NCBI GenBank assembly: GCA_034670405.1
Contig: JAXDDX010000347.1
Location: 62,001-126,000 of the forward strand
Length of the DNA stretch: 64,000 nucleotides
Source: Hoplostethus atlanticus
Lineage: Eukaryota; Chordata; Actinopteri; Trachichthyiformes; Trachichthyidae
Direction of reading: 5' to 3'
Both the position numbers and the translations under genes were made by a program. The notes under the pieces are model-generated. The model saw only the letters and a list, made by a program, of their open reading frames with translations. It did not search any database and had not been told where the DNA came from. Positions within the stretch are counted from its first letter, which is position 1. Each line of letters begins with the position of its first letter. This document shows positions 54,270-64,000 of this stretch, piece by piece.

Positions 54270-55920
54270 CTGAAGCCCATAAGTAAAATAGGTAACGGAG
54301 TGTCGAAAAGACAGAAAGGAGTACTGAAGAGTAAAGTAGCAAAAAAGACTGAAAGAGTTAAGAAAAAAATATGGACAGAAAAAAAGGGACAATCCCTAAT
54401 ACCAGAAGGATCATCAGCTCACATAGAGGTGAAAGAAGGAGGAAACAGACTGCTTGCGGTGCTGTTCTCAATCAGTGTGCATGGCTGGACAGACAGACAA
54501 ACTAATGTTTGGCTCATACTCCCCAGATAAGATCAAATTCAGATAAAATGTCCACGAGACCATAAAAACCAGACCTGATCCAAAATGGGATCACAATTAC
54601 AGGGCACAAGATGGTGGACAGAAATTGCTAAAAAAAACATCCTCCACCTAAACAATCATCTGAAAACAAATGAAACACAGCCATTCAACTTTGTCTGCCC
54701 CGCCACCCAGTTTCTCCAAATTGACACAGCTTAATACTGATTGGTCTGCACGTATATACACTCTGCGATGCATTGCTCACGGCGTAACCACAACAACGCT
54801 CTCTCAGCGCACTCACTACTGCTGCATTGTGTCTGTGGACACATTAATCCCTGACAAAAAACAAATTGCACAAATTGGCTTGCGCTTGCGGATTCCAATT
54901 CAAACCAACAGCAACGGGATTATATCCAAAACTACCACTCCCAGAACCAGAACATAATTCAGATGACCTTATGGAGTGGGCAGCAGTGTATAGGATGCAG
55001 CAGCTGCCTCCACAAAATCAGCCACCGCCCCCACCGAATCAGCCACCAGCACAGCCTCTGCCTAACGTACAATTGGAACTCCCCTGCCAAATGAGAGGGC
55101 AGATGAGGCTACAGCACCAGCCTCTAATTCCTCATCATTGTCCAGAATTTAAAAAAAGACAGATAAAGCCTCAGTAAACCAGCATCCAAAAGTCGTAGCA
55201 GTTATAAAACCCTGGACACCTAGTGAATTATAATAATAATAACTTTCATTTTTAGAGCGCCTTTCAAGGTACCCAAGGCACTTAACAATAGAAGAGAGAT
55301 AACTAGATAAGAACTAGAATAACAATAAGGTGAAAAACAAATAAACAACCAGGCTAACAAGTAGGAAGACAATACGACAAACAAATGACAAAGGACAAAA
55401 AAGCAGAGGCCACAATTCAGCAGCTGGGTCCAAAGGCCTGGCTAGTGAGTTCCAGAGGGTGGGGGCAGTCACTCTGAAGACTCTGTCCCGAGAGTCCGCA
55501 ACCTGGTGTGGGGGGTGATGAGTAGTCCCATGTCGGAGGAACGGAGATTTCGATTATGTCCAATGTTCGTGGACGCACTAATTCCAACTCAGTGCCTGCC
55601 AGCATTCATACATTGGCTAAATCAAATTTGCCACATATACCAGCCCCTCCCAGCCGATGTAAGGGGTCTTCTCAGAATGGTTTATGGCTCCAAATGGTCA
55701 TCTATTCAAGATCAATAATAAGAGATTGCGCTCAAATGCACTTTCCACTCTCGTGCAGGTTTGAGCCTCTCTCACCAGCACCCCCACCACAGTACCTACC
55801 CCCTATCACTTCTGAGTGGTGTCCCATCCACACTCTGGGCTAAACATAAAAACAGGCTGGATATGTCAACTCTGCAGATCCTCACAAAGTGGTACTGAAC
55901 AAAAGAGGGGGGGAGTGCAA
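54270..55920 (+). mobile_element. possible retroelement Gag-like remnant
   Basis: A frame at 54252-54527 is Lys-rich and begins inside the adjoining LTR. A frame at 54866-55177 has a Pro/Gln-rich run (PPQNQPPPPPNQPPAQPLP). Later pieces read KPWTPSEL and, after a LINE insertion, FVDALIPTQCLPAFIHWLNQ with PLPADVRGLLRMVYGSKW. This order of a proline-rich segment followed by a helical segment resembles Gag of retroviruses or related elements. No protease or polymerase follows, and the frames are broken. Other origins are possible. Confidence 0.35.
55235..55505 (-). mobile_element. L2-clade LINE 3' end
   Basis: The minus strand encodes RDRVFRVTAPTLWNSLARPL, the C-terminus of an L2 ORF2. Its 3' UTR follows, with AGTGCCTTGGGTACCTTGAA and AGGCGCTCTAAAAATGAAAG, ending in an (ATT)n tail at about 55230-55245. 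It is 5'-truncated and splits the Gag-like remnant. Confidence 0.8.
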
Positions 55921-56159
55921 GGGTGACTCCCAAAACCCTGCAACAGCATTCGACAGATTTTTTCTTTCTTATACATTCTTCATACAAGCCTTCTCAAGTG
56001 GAAGCAAGTACCTGCGATATTAAAAAAAAAAGGTCAGAGAATGAGTATTACTACAGGCCACACAAAGCAAGAAAAGAAAGACAAATGAGAGAAGAAGGAA
56101 AGGAAGTGTTGTGTTACTTAACAAGTCTTAATTGCTAGGGCAAATGTAATCAGTTACTA

Positions 56160-59100
56160 TTTTCTACTTGATCAACCAAGGAACTTGCGGACAGTGTCCC
56201 AGTGGTCCTCCAGGCCCTTATCAAAGTCCTTTAACAGGCAGACTGCCCGTTCCATGTTCAACAAGTCTTTTAGTAGATAAGCAACCCAATGTCCAGAGCC
56301 AGTCCACAATAATTCCAACACTATTGTCTGTTTTTTCATAATGGGAAAAAACTCTGACATTAAAGATATTACTTCTAACCAGAGTGTTTTAACAGCTGGA
56401 CAGTCCCAAAGCAGGTGGATTTGGCATTTGTCGTCCATCTTGGATAATCTATAATCCTAAATCTCACACATTTAGAAGAGCTCAAAGCTGACCTCCAAAT
56501 TGCATTCGACTGAGAAGCAGTCAAGGATATATTAAGGTCATGCTCCCCAGCCAGCTGGACAGAAGAATATGCATTAGGGGCAACCCTAAACATTAAGCTA
56601 TAAATATTTGAGACCACACCTCTTGACAAGGTTGCCTTCTTAAAAAGCTGATCCCACTCCAAGCATGAGGCAGGCACAGCTCCCTCTTTACATTTCCTAT
56701 TTATAACAGACGATATTTGTGCATATGTTAAAAAGGAAGAATCCAAACTGATTTTTAAGTTGTTGAAATGGTGGGATTTTATCGCTAAAGATCTGTCCAA
56801 CTATGGTAATGCCAAGCCTCTGCCAAATTTTATTACTTAACGTGCATCCTCCCACTGAGTGGATGGGGTTACACCAGATGGGACAGGATGGAAGAGAAAG
56901 CCCCTCGATGCTAAATCTCCTGTGCAGCTGCTTCACAATGGAGCATGAAAACCTTATAATAGTGTTATCCAATAGAGGTGGTGGTCTTGGACAGTACCAC
57001 AATGATGCCAAGGATATGTTCTTATTTCCAGATATGATGGTCTTCTGTGGCCATTCCCAGCTGCCTACTGGAGAGTCGGATTTGTAGGCCCATGTCAATG
57101 GATACTTTGCATTGTATGAAAGATAATACTGAAATACATCTGGGACTCCTAGACCCCCCTTGGATCTAGGTATAATTAATTTCTTGTAAGCGATTCTGGG
57201 CTTTTTGTTATTCGAAAGGAATTGAATAAAAAGGGATTTGATGTCTCTGAACCAGTTTTTAGGAAATTTAAGAGGGATAGATGCAATGATATGAGTAGTC
57301 TTGGTAGGACATTCATTTTCAATATTTCTGCTCTACCCCATAGAGACAATGGTAAGGCTATCCATCTGTTGATGTCATACTTGACTTGAGGCTTTTAGTA
57401 ATAGGAGATATGATGTTGATTCCCAAATACTTCATTCCATTTGTTTTCCAAATAAAAGGGGTACCCATTAGATCAAATTTAAATGTGTGTGAGTTAAGTG
57501 GAATTGCCTCACTCTTGTTCCAATTGATCTTGTATCCAGAAAAACTGCCAAACAAATTAACCAAATTAAGAACTGCGGTTATAGAGGATGCTGGCTTGCT
57601 TAGGGTGAGCACATCAGCACATCAGCATACATATTCAATTTAAAATTGTGTCCACGAAGGTTCACACAGTGTATATCAACGCTAGAGCGGATTGCACATG
57701 CTAATGGTTTGAAGGCAACTATGAAGAGTAGGGGGCTCAGTGGACAACCCTGCCTAACGCCACGATGTAGGGGGAAGGGTTTTGAGACTAATTCATTAGT
57801 TCTAACAGAGGAACTACCCAGCTAGTGAACTTGGGACCAAATCCAAATGTTTTAATCGTATAAAATAAATAGGGCCATTCTATCTGGTCAAAGGCTTTCT
57901 CAGCATCCAATGATGCTGCTGTAAGGAAATGACTGGTGTCTGTGTCTCATGGGTGTGTCTCTTCCCTCTCCACATGAGCTGCACGGGCAAGGCTGATGCC
58001 CATCAAACCTGAGTGTGGGTGTCGGCTGGCCAATGGGGAGCCTCCAGGTTCCAGGCCCCGGAGTTTTAAAAGGGGAAAGATACAGGGACGAGGGTTTATT
58101 TTGTTTGCCGGCCGGTCAGACAAGAAATTGTACAGCGAACGCGAGTTGGAGCGAGGCAGAGGGACAACAGACGATGTGGTATAGTCACATGATTGTGTGT
58201 AGATATATTGTATAAGATTTCCCGTAGAGCCTTGATTTTATGCACGGCGTCATTGCCATCGCTGCCCAGCTCGCGTTCCCTCCTGGTTTTAACACTGTTT
58301 GTTAATGGGCTTTTATCTGGATATGTTTTTATCTTTACTTGTATCGGGTAACTGTGCAGACAGCAGGTTTTAATTAATGCATGATTTACAGGAGAGCTCT
58401 GGTCAGGGGAACTATTTATAGTTTTACTAGTTTTACTCCATCGGTTTTAAGTTTAATGTGTGTTGTGTATGTTTTTACCAGTGTGTATTTGATGGTGTTT
58501 TATTTCCACTGCATGCTGCTTACTGTTTGTTTTTAGTTATTGTCGAGTTGTTCTTAAGACCAGAGCTCCCTAGTTGTTATCTAAACTTGGCTCCATTCAC
58601 GCTGTGTTTTAATAAATCAATTACCCGGAATCTGTATCTTGTGCCTGTCCAGCGAAGTCAACATAATTCCACTTCAGTACAGAACTTATGTGGGTCCTTC
58701 TCCACCATAATAGTAGTTACTATTATCTTACACTGCAATGACTGGAGACTTACTGGAACTAGCTTCTAGAATAATCTGGAAAGCCCTCCGCAAATTATTC
58801 GAGGACAGACGACCTGGGATGAAACCTACTTGGTCTAGATGCACTAAAGATGGGACTACCTTCTCCAAACGGAGTGCCAGGATCTTAGCCAGGATCTTAT
58901 TATCACAATTTAACAAATTTAGAGGACGGTGGTTACCCATCAGAACTGGATTTTTAGCTGGTTTTGGTAACAAAGGGATAATGGCCCTGCACATAGAGGG
59001 GGGCATGGATTCAGATTCCAATATTTCATTAAATAACAACAGTAAATATGGAGAGAGCTGCTCTTTAAAGCACTTGTAGAATTCAATTCCCAGGCCGTCG

Positions 59101-59190
59101 TCCCCTGGAGCTTTTCCCGAAGCCATCTTCATCTTATTTGGGACATGTCCTGCTCTGTGGTCAGAAAGCTCTCCCCCTCCAGAATCTCAG
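56160..59190 (-). mobile_element. Tx1/L1-like LINE, RT to C-terminus, split by an LTR
   Basis: The minus strand reads KMASGKAPGDDGLGIEFYK, IPLLPKPAKNPVLMGNHRP and HLDQVGFIPGRLSSNNLRR down to about 58737. After the solo LTR at 57920-58732 it resumes at about 57915 with [19 protein letters not shown]. Then come SGYKINWNKSEAIPL, WIKAYKSD-type text near 57090, and the C-terminal CRFRIIDYPRW and HLLWDCPAVKTLW near 56420. That gives RT fingers, palm and the conserved C-terminus of an L1/Tx1 element, with frameshifts. The endonuclease end is missing. A separate piece with endonuclease is at 61640. Confidence 0.88.
57920..58732 (+). mobile_element. solo LTR, 813 bp, inside the Tx1 LINE
   Basis: It begins TGTAAG and ends CTTACA, exact inverted termini in the TG...CA style, flanked by the 4-bp duplication CTGC (57916-57919 and 58733-58736). 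Removing it restores the LINE reading [16 protein letters not shown]. Promoter-like elements run in the plus direction: CCAAT at 58030-58034, TTTTAAAAGG at about 58064-58073, and AATAAA at 58611-58616. The superfamily (Gypsy, BEL or ERV) cannot be told from the LTR alone. Confidence 0.9.
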
Positions 59191-60744
59191 TTTAGTTGAA
59201 AGTGCCTAAACCAAAGACTAAAACTGAAGCATGGCATGACATATTTCTGCAGACATTGGGTTCCTGGCTACTTCCCCATGGATAAGACATTAAGAGCTGC
59301 TACACCCCACACCATACCGATTGACATCACATGGACTTCTGAAATGGATGAGGCCTAAACTAAACTAAAAACTGCAAGTGGTGTTTTGTGTCAGCAGCAC
59401 GGCCCTGGTTAACACCCTGTAGGATATTACACTGTATTATTACCGTCTGTTGTAAGAGGTATGCCTTCCTATCTCAGGTCCATTTCAGCTGCAGCTACCA
59501 TGGTTGAGAAATCCACCCCTATTGTGTTAGACTATAAGTGTACACTGTATGTCCCACATGCAGTGCAGCTGCTGCTTAATTCTGCAGCCACACAACATTT
59601 TACTGCAGGCAGGTGCACAGGCTATGAAGTGATTTTGTTGTCTTGCTGTAATCTGATATTGAAACGCTCTCCTGCTGTCAATCCCGCCACTCTCCTAGAT
59701 GAACCTTTGGATTATACATGTTTTTAACCATGTCAAACTTGAGGAAATTAGACATACAGTCAGAAGTTCAACAAAGAAATTCAACAAGATGTGGGGACCA
59801 TTCATTAGGCTTTTCACATTTGTGCCACCTGGCCAGTCTGATCACAGCACCCTCCTCCGCTAGAGCAGGGGGAGTCACCCCTCCCGTCCTGTCAGCGGGT
59901 CGTGAGTCTCACTGCACACACATTAATAAGGTTTGGTCTTTGTAAACATGTAAATAGTGAGCTTGACATTTTCCCATTCTGCCCTTTTGCCCAAAAAAAA
60001 GTTCCGTTTCTGGCTCAACCTTGTAAACATGTGAAAAGCAGTTTGATTCTGTCTAATAGTTTCTAAGAGTTTGAAAATCTCCCCTTTGATAGACCCCCTC
60101 AAAAAAACAAAAAAAACAAAAAAAAACAAACCTGCAAATCCTTTACAATTAAATGCAGAAAATATTATTATTAGAAAATCCCTGTCTCATTCATATTAAA
60201 GCCATGTTATGTCAGCACAGCCAGGCTATAACGGTTTTCCACACTCTGTTTACTGCTGGTTTTTCACCCTGCCTTTACCTGGGAGTGAGGTTTGAGACAT
60301 TCTGGCATTGTGACATTGAGACTAGCAAACTTGTATAGTGACACTTCCTGTTCAGTAGTGGTATGACAACTCATTCCTTCAAGTGATGTGTTTTATGTAA
60401 TCTTATGTTAGGCTTCTGTTTGCCTTGGAACACCCTGAGGAATGTACGGAAACAATGTTTTTTAATCTCTATGTTCCCTCTGAAACTAGATATTTTAATA
60501 TGTACAATTCAAAGTTGTGCCTGGCCACAACACATACACACATAATTTTACACTTAATTTTTTAAACCTATGAGCATCTGTGTTTGTCTGAAATCCTGGC
60601 ACTCCATGTGTAACTGTTCTTTTGTATATGTGAATAGCTCACATTTTCTTCAGATAGGCATACAGGACTTTTTTTAGATGCATCTGAATCCAACAAACTA
60701 GAAATATATTACGTGTAGGAAATCACAATAAAACAAAGTCAACA
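59191..60744. other. spacer without a recognised gene
   Basis: AT-rich sequence with a poly-A-rich patch at about 60102-60130. I see no transposon ends, coding domain or RNA gene. Confidence 0.5.
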
Positions 60745-60780
60745 TTTTGTCTTCTATTTGTTTTTGTTTTTTTTAAGAAT

Positions 60781-60981
60781 TCAGAGGCCTTCAAAGATTC
60801 CTTTCAGAGTTCCAGTAAAGCCCTGCAGTCTTGGCAACACCTTCCAAGATGGGTCTGTAAGAGCTTTTTCCACCTTTTCTTCGAACACGTTTTCACCAAA
60901 GAGGAGTCTAAGTATGGTGAAGTTCCAGAAGGGAAGCATCTGTTTTACCAAGTCCAAGGAATACTTGTGTTTCCAACACAA
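60781..60981 (-). other. unidentified 66-codon open frame
   Basis: The minus-strand frame reads MCWKHKYSLDLVKQM, FTILRLLFGENVFEEKVEKA and SWKVLPRLQGFTGTLKGIFE. Its composition looks more protein-like than most chance frames here. I do not recognise it, and it has no clear splice sites, neighbours or repeat ends. It could be a fragment of a retroelement, an exon of an unannotated gene, or chance. Confidence 0.25.
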
Positions 60982-60983
60982 GG

Positions 60984-61075
60984 TTGCTAGGTGGTTTACG
61001 AGGTGGTTTTAGGTGGTAACTAGGGGGTTGCTAAGTGGCTACTAGTGGTTGGTAGGTGGTTAGTAGGGGTTAACA
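60984..61075 (+). repeat. degenerate GGTTGCTAGGTGGTT minisatellite
   Basis: Repeated variants of GTTGCTAGGTGG, GGTGGTTTTAGGTGG, GTTGCTAAGTGG and GGTTGGTAGGTGG occupy about 90 bp. This type of repeat is common in fish genomes. Confidence 0.75.
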
Positions 61076-61639
61076 TTGACTACCATAAATTGAATAGGGC
61101 CAGCTAGAGTGAATTGTTCCATTGCTGGTTTATGTCACAATTCAATCCACCATTTAATTCCTCTAGTCATTTCTACAGGAAAAGAACTGGCAATAGTTAG
61201 CTTTCAGCTATCCCACTGACAAGTCAATCTACCATCAATAAGTGTGTGGAAACCTTTGATGGACAAGTTTTTTGTTGTCATTCATCATTGTCCTGTCCCC
61301 TGAATTAATTAAAAACACAGACCTGACCCATATTGACGCAAAGTGTGAGACAGAGACAGACTGATCTCAGGGCATGTAAAGATAAAGAAGTGATGCAAGG
61401 TACAGTATGGTGGGCCAGTGGACTCTTGGGCTGCTCTAACAGCTAGTGGATTAACGGTAGTTGGCCATAGCAGTGTTTTGAGTTTGGAGTATTTTTGTTT
61501 TGTGTTCTAATCTTTATTTTTGTATTTCTCCTTACAAATGTTCAAAGTTGTGAGGTTTAGGCTTATTTCCTTTTATTGTACTTGTAAGCCAGTTCATGAT
61601 ACAATGGCATTTGCACTCAGTCAAGTATTTCACTTACAG

Positions 61640-62590
61640 TAGGCCTAATAGATCGTGGGTATGTAAACATTGTGACATGGAACATAAATGGCTGCACTCC
61701 GGTTAAATGGAAAAAAGGTTCTCTCATATCTAAAATGGTAAATGGACTGCATTTATATAATGCTTTTATCCAAAGTGCTTTACAGTATATGCCTCTCATT
61801 CACACTCACACACCGATGGCAGTGAGCTACCATGCAAGGTGCTAGCCTGACCATCGGGAGCAATTTGGGGTTCAGTGTCTTGCCCAAGAACACTTCGACA
61901 TGTGGACTGGAGGAGCCGGGGATCGATCCCCGGTAGAGCGGGTTCCCCTACGAACCCGCTCTACCTCCTGAGCCACAGCCGCCTCAAAATTAAAACACAT
62001 GGACATAGCCTTTATACAAGATACACATTTTAAAGATGAATAAGCATGTATTCCATAGTTTAGTATCTAGTAAGCAATGTGGTGTGATTATTCTTGTGAA
62101 CAAAAAACTTCATTTTGTCTTACTACCACAATGCAAAGATAAAACTGGATGTATTGTGTGTGTGGAAGCATTGATTAATGGGGCTAAAGTGGTATTTTGC
62201 ACCAAACAAAGAAGAGCCAAAGGCCATATCATTTTGGGAGGTGATTTTAAAAAGACAATAGATGGATACTGGATAGAAGTAATTAAGATATTTGGCAGAT
62301 ATTTGGAGACTGGTCAAGGGAAAACACAAAGCATTTTCACGGATCAATTATTTTCTGGTTTCCAGCTCTATCATTGATTATGTTATTGTTATTATATGTC
62401 AAATTGGAGTTATAGCACTAACAGACCATGCTTTAGTTGAGTTACACCTGGATATAATCACTGAAATGAGGATGAGGACACTCAACACAAATACTCTACA
62501 AGACAGTCTATTCACTACAACCCTGCTAGAGGACATTAAATAGTTTTTTGACAAACAAAAAAGACTGACAGACTCTTGGCTAGACTGCTA
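61640..62590 (+). mobile_element. Tx1/L1-like LINE endonuclease fragment, split by a SINE
   Basis: The plus strand reads YVNIVTWNINGCTPVKWKKG before 61736. After the SINE it reads LKHMDIAFIQDTHFKDE, CGVIILVNKKLHFVLLPQ and CVEALINGAKVVF, then HIILGGDFKKTIDGYW (endonuclease GDF motif) and, near 62390, the TDHAL motif. The C-terminal RT is absent. It has frameshifts and an early stop after FKDE. Confidence 0.88.
61737..61984 (-). mobile_element. tRNA-derived SINE inside the Tx1 LINE
   Basis: On the minus strand it begins GGCGGCTGTGGCTCAGGAGG (D-arm/A-box), with a GGTTCG..ATCGATCCCCGG-type B box. It continues into the body CATGTCGAAGTGTTCTTGGG and AAGCACTTTGGATAAAAGC, ending TGCAGTCCATTTACC. Two perfect inverted repeats lie in the head: CCGGGGATCGATCCCCGG (61916-61933) and 13-bp arms at 61933-61945 and 61952-61964. 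TCTAAAAT and CTCAAAAT on the two sides may be its target duplication. Confidence 0.85.
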
Positions 62591-62734
62591 AAACAACAAG
62601 ATGCACATAATGGGCCTCATTCACGAAACGTGCGTATAATTAGATTTGATCGTAAAGTTTCTATGAACACAGTGCCATTCATCATTTTTGTTTGTATCTG
62701 AATTTGTTGTTGGTACAAGCAAAAGACACTGGGG

Positions 62735-64000
62735 CACCAGCAAGGAGGGAGCTGCAGTAGTCCAGGCGGAAGATAACAAGAGCCTGGATGAGCACCTACG
62801 CTGTCTCGTCAGTGAGGAAGAGACGAATCTTCCTGATGTTGTAGAGTAGGAATCTGCAGGAGCGTGTCATTGATGCAATGTTTGCCAAGAATGACGTTGG
62901 TCGCCCAGGGTCACACCCAGATTCCTCGCTTTCCAAGTTGACGTCACCACAGCATTATCAATGGTGATGGCCAGGTCTCGGTGCAGATGACCCTTCCCCG
63001 GGAGGGACACCAGCTCAGTCTTGGTTGTCCAGGTTGAGCTTCAGATGGTGCATCGTCATCCACTCTGAGATGTCTGCCAGGCACGCAGTAATGCGTGCCT
63101 CCACTTGTGTGTCAGAGGGGGGAAATGACAAGATCAGCTGGGTGTCATCGGCATAGCAGTGGTAGGAGAAGTCATGGGAGCGGATAACAGAACCAAGAGA
63201 TGTTGTGTAGAGGGAAAAAAGAAGAGGACCCAGAACCGAACCTTGCGGAACCCCAGTATTCAGCCTGCGTGGTTCTGACACAGACCCTCTCATCGTCACC
63301 TGGTAGGAGCGACCCGTCAGGTAGGATGCAAACAGGGAGAGTGCAGAGCCTGAAACACCCATCCCCTCAAGGGTGGAGAGGAGGATCTGGTGGTTCACTG
63401 TGTCAAATGCTGCAGACAGGTCCAGGAGTATCAGGACAGAGGAGAGAGAGTTTGCTCTAGCGCCATGGAGCGACTCTGTCACTGCAAGGAGGGCGACCTC
63501 GGTTGAGTGACCCACCTTGAACCCGGACTGGTGGGGGTCCAAGAGGTTGTTCTGGTGAAGGTACAAGGACAGTTGATTAAAGACAGGGAAACCGGTCTGT
63601 AGTTTTTGACCTCAAAGAGGTCAAGTGTTGGTTTCTTCAGAAGGGGGGTGACTCTGGCAGTCTTTAAAGCAGAGGGAAAGCATCCAGACACCAGAGATGT
63701 GTTGATGAGGTGGGTCAGGAAGGGAAGGAGTTCAGGTGCAGTTAGACTGAAGGAGAGGGGACAGGACCGGGTCGAGGGAGCATGTGGTAGGGCGGCAAGA
63801 TGTAACAAGGTCAAGGACCTCATTTGGGGAGAGGAGAGAGATTGTCCAAAGAAGAGGACAGAGTAGAGAGAAGAAGATCAGTGGCAGTATCAGGGGATAG
63901 AAGAGTGAAGGATTCAGGGGCAGGGAGGGCAGAGAGAACAGAAGAGGAAAGATCAGTGGGGGAGAGTGAGTGGAGATTGCGACAGGAAGAAACCATGTGG
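62735..64000 (-). mobile_element. L2-clade LINE, RT domain, continues past the window
   Basis: The minus strand encodes PFLTHLINTSLVSGCFPSAL, TPLLKKPTLDLFEVKNYRPV, LLDLSAAFDTVNHQILLSTL, TGVPQGSVLGPLLFSLY and SYHCYADDTQLILSFPPSD with the catalytic YADD. A deletion and frameshift occur near 63560, and another after NLDNQD near 63015, so it is dead. Similarity stops at 62735, where a short unrelated stretch (62600-62730) joins. It belongs to the same family as 1-728. Confidence 0.93.

Overview
This window is vertebrate nuclear DNA, almost certainly from a teleost fish. It holds three intron-rich protein genes whose joined exons read like CHD1, REEP5 and DCP2. The introns and spacers are full of Tc1/mariner, hAT, PIF/Harbinger, L2 and Tx1/L1 LINE, Gypsy and tRNA-SINE sequence of the kind common in ray-finned fish. 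No bacterial or phage features were seen. The species cannot be named from the sequence alone.

Layout. 1-1165 is an L2-clade LINE 3' end that landed in an older Tc1-like transposon. 1909-25216 (+) is chd1, entering the window without its first exons: 31 coding exons, all phase-compatible, about 1,599 codons plus stop. 25217-27166 is the tail-to-tail gap between chd1 and reep5. 27167-36489 (-) is a complete reep5 (5 exons, 189 aa) whose largest intron holds a 690-bp purine-rich tandem repeat and LINE and Gypsy debris. 36490-37934 is the head-to-head reep5/dcp2 spacer. 37935-46967 (+) is a complete dcp2 (11 exons, 409 aa, intact Nudix box). From 47 kb to the end there is no recognised host gene. 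That part is a nested transposon graveyard: hAT inside Gypsy, a MITE inside a solo LTR, another solo LTR inside a Tx1 LINE, a SINE inside a second Tx1 LINE, and an L2 LINE at the right edge.

Roles. chd1 is a nuclear chromatin remodeller, reep5 an ER-shaping membrane protein and dcp2 the cytoplasmic mRNA decapping enzyme. They are neighbours, not a pathway. The head-to-head reep5/dcp2 arrangement suggests a shared promoter region.

Most notable observations: a textbook U12-type AT-AC intron in dcp2; a GC-AG intron and a NAGNAG acceptor in chd1; a nearly identical 300-bp direct repeat flanking chd1 exon 10; dinucleotide repeats close to two splice sites; two solo LTRs with terminal signals and target duplications; and a 16-bp-arm near-perfect palindrome. 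I found no wholly new biological system. The unassigned repeats at 8701/9576 and 2281/22366, the 60781-60981 ORF and the 31.1-31.8 kb satellite are the best places to look.
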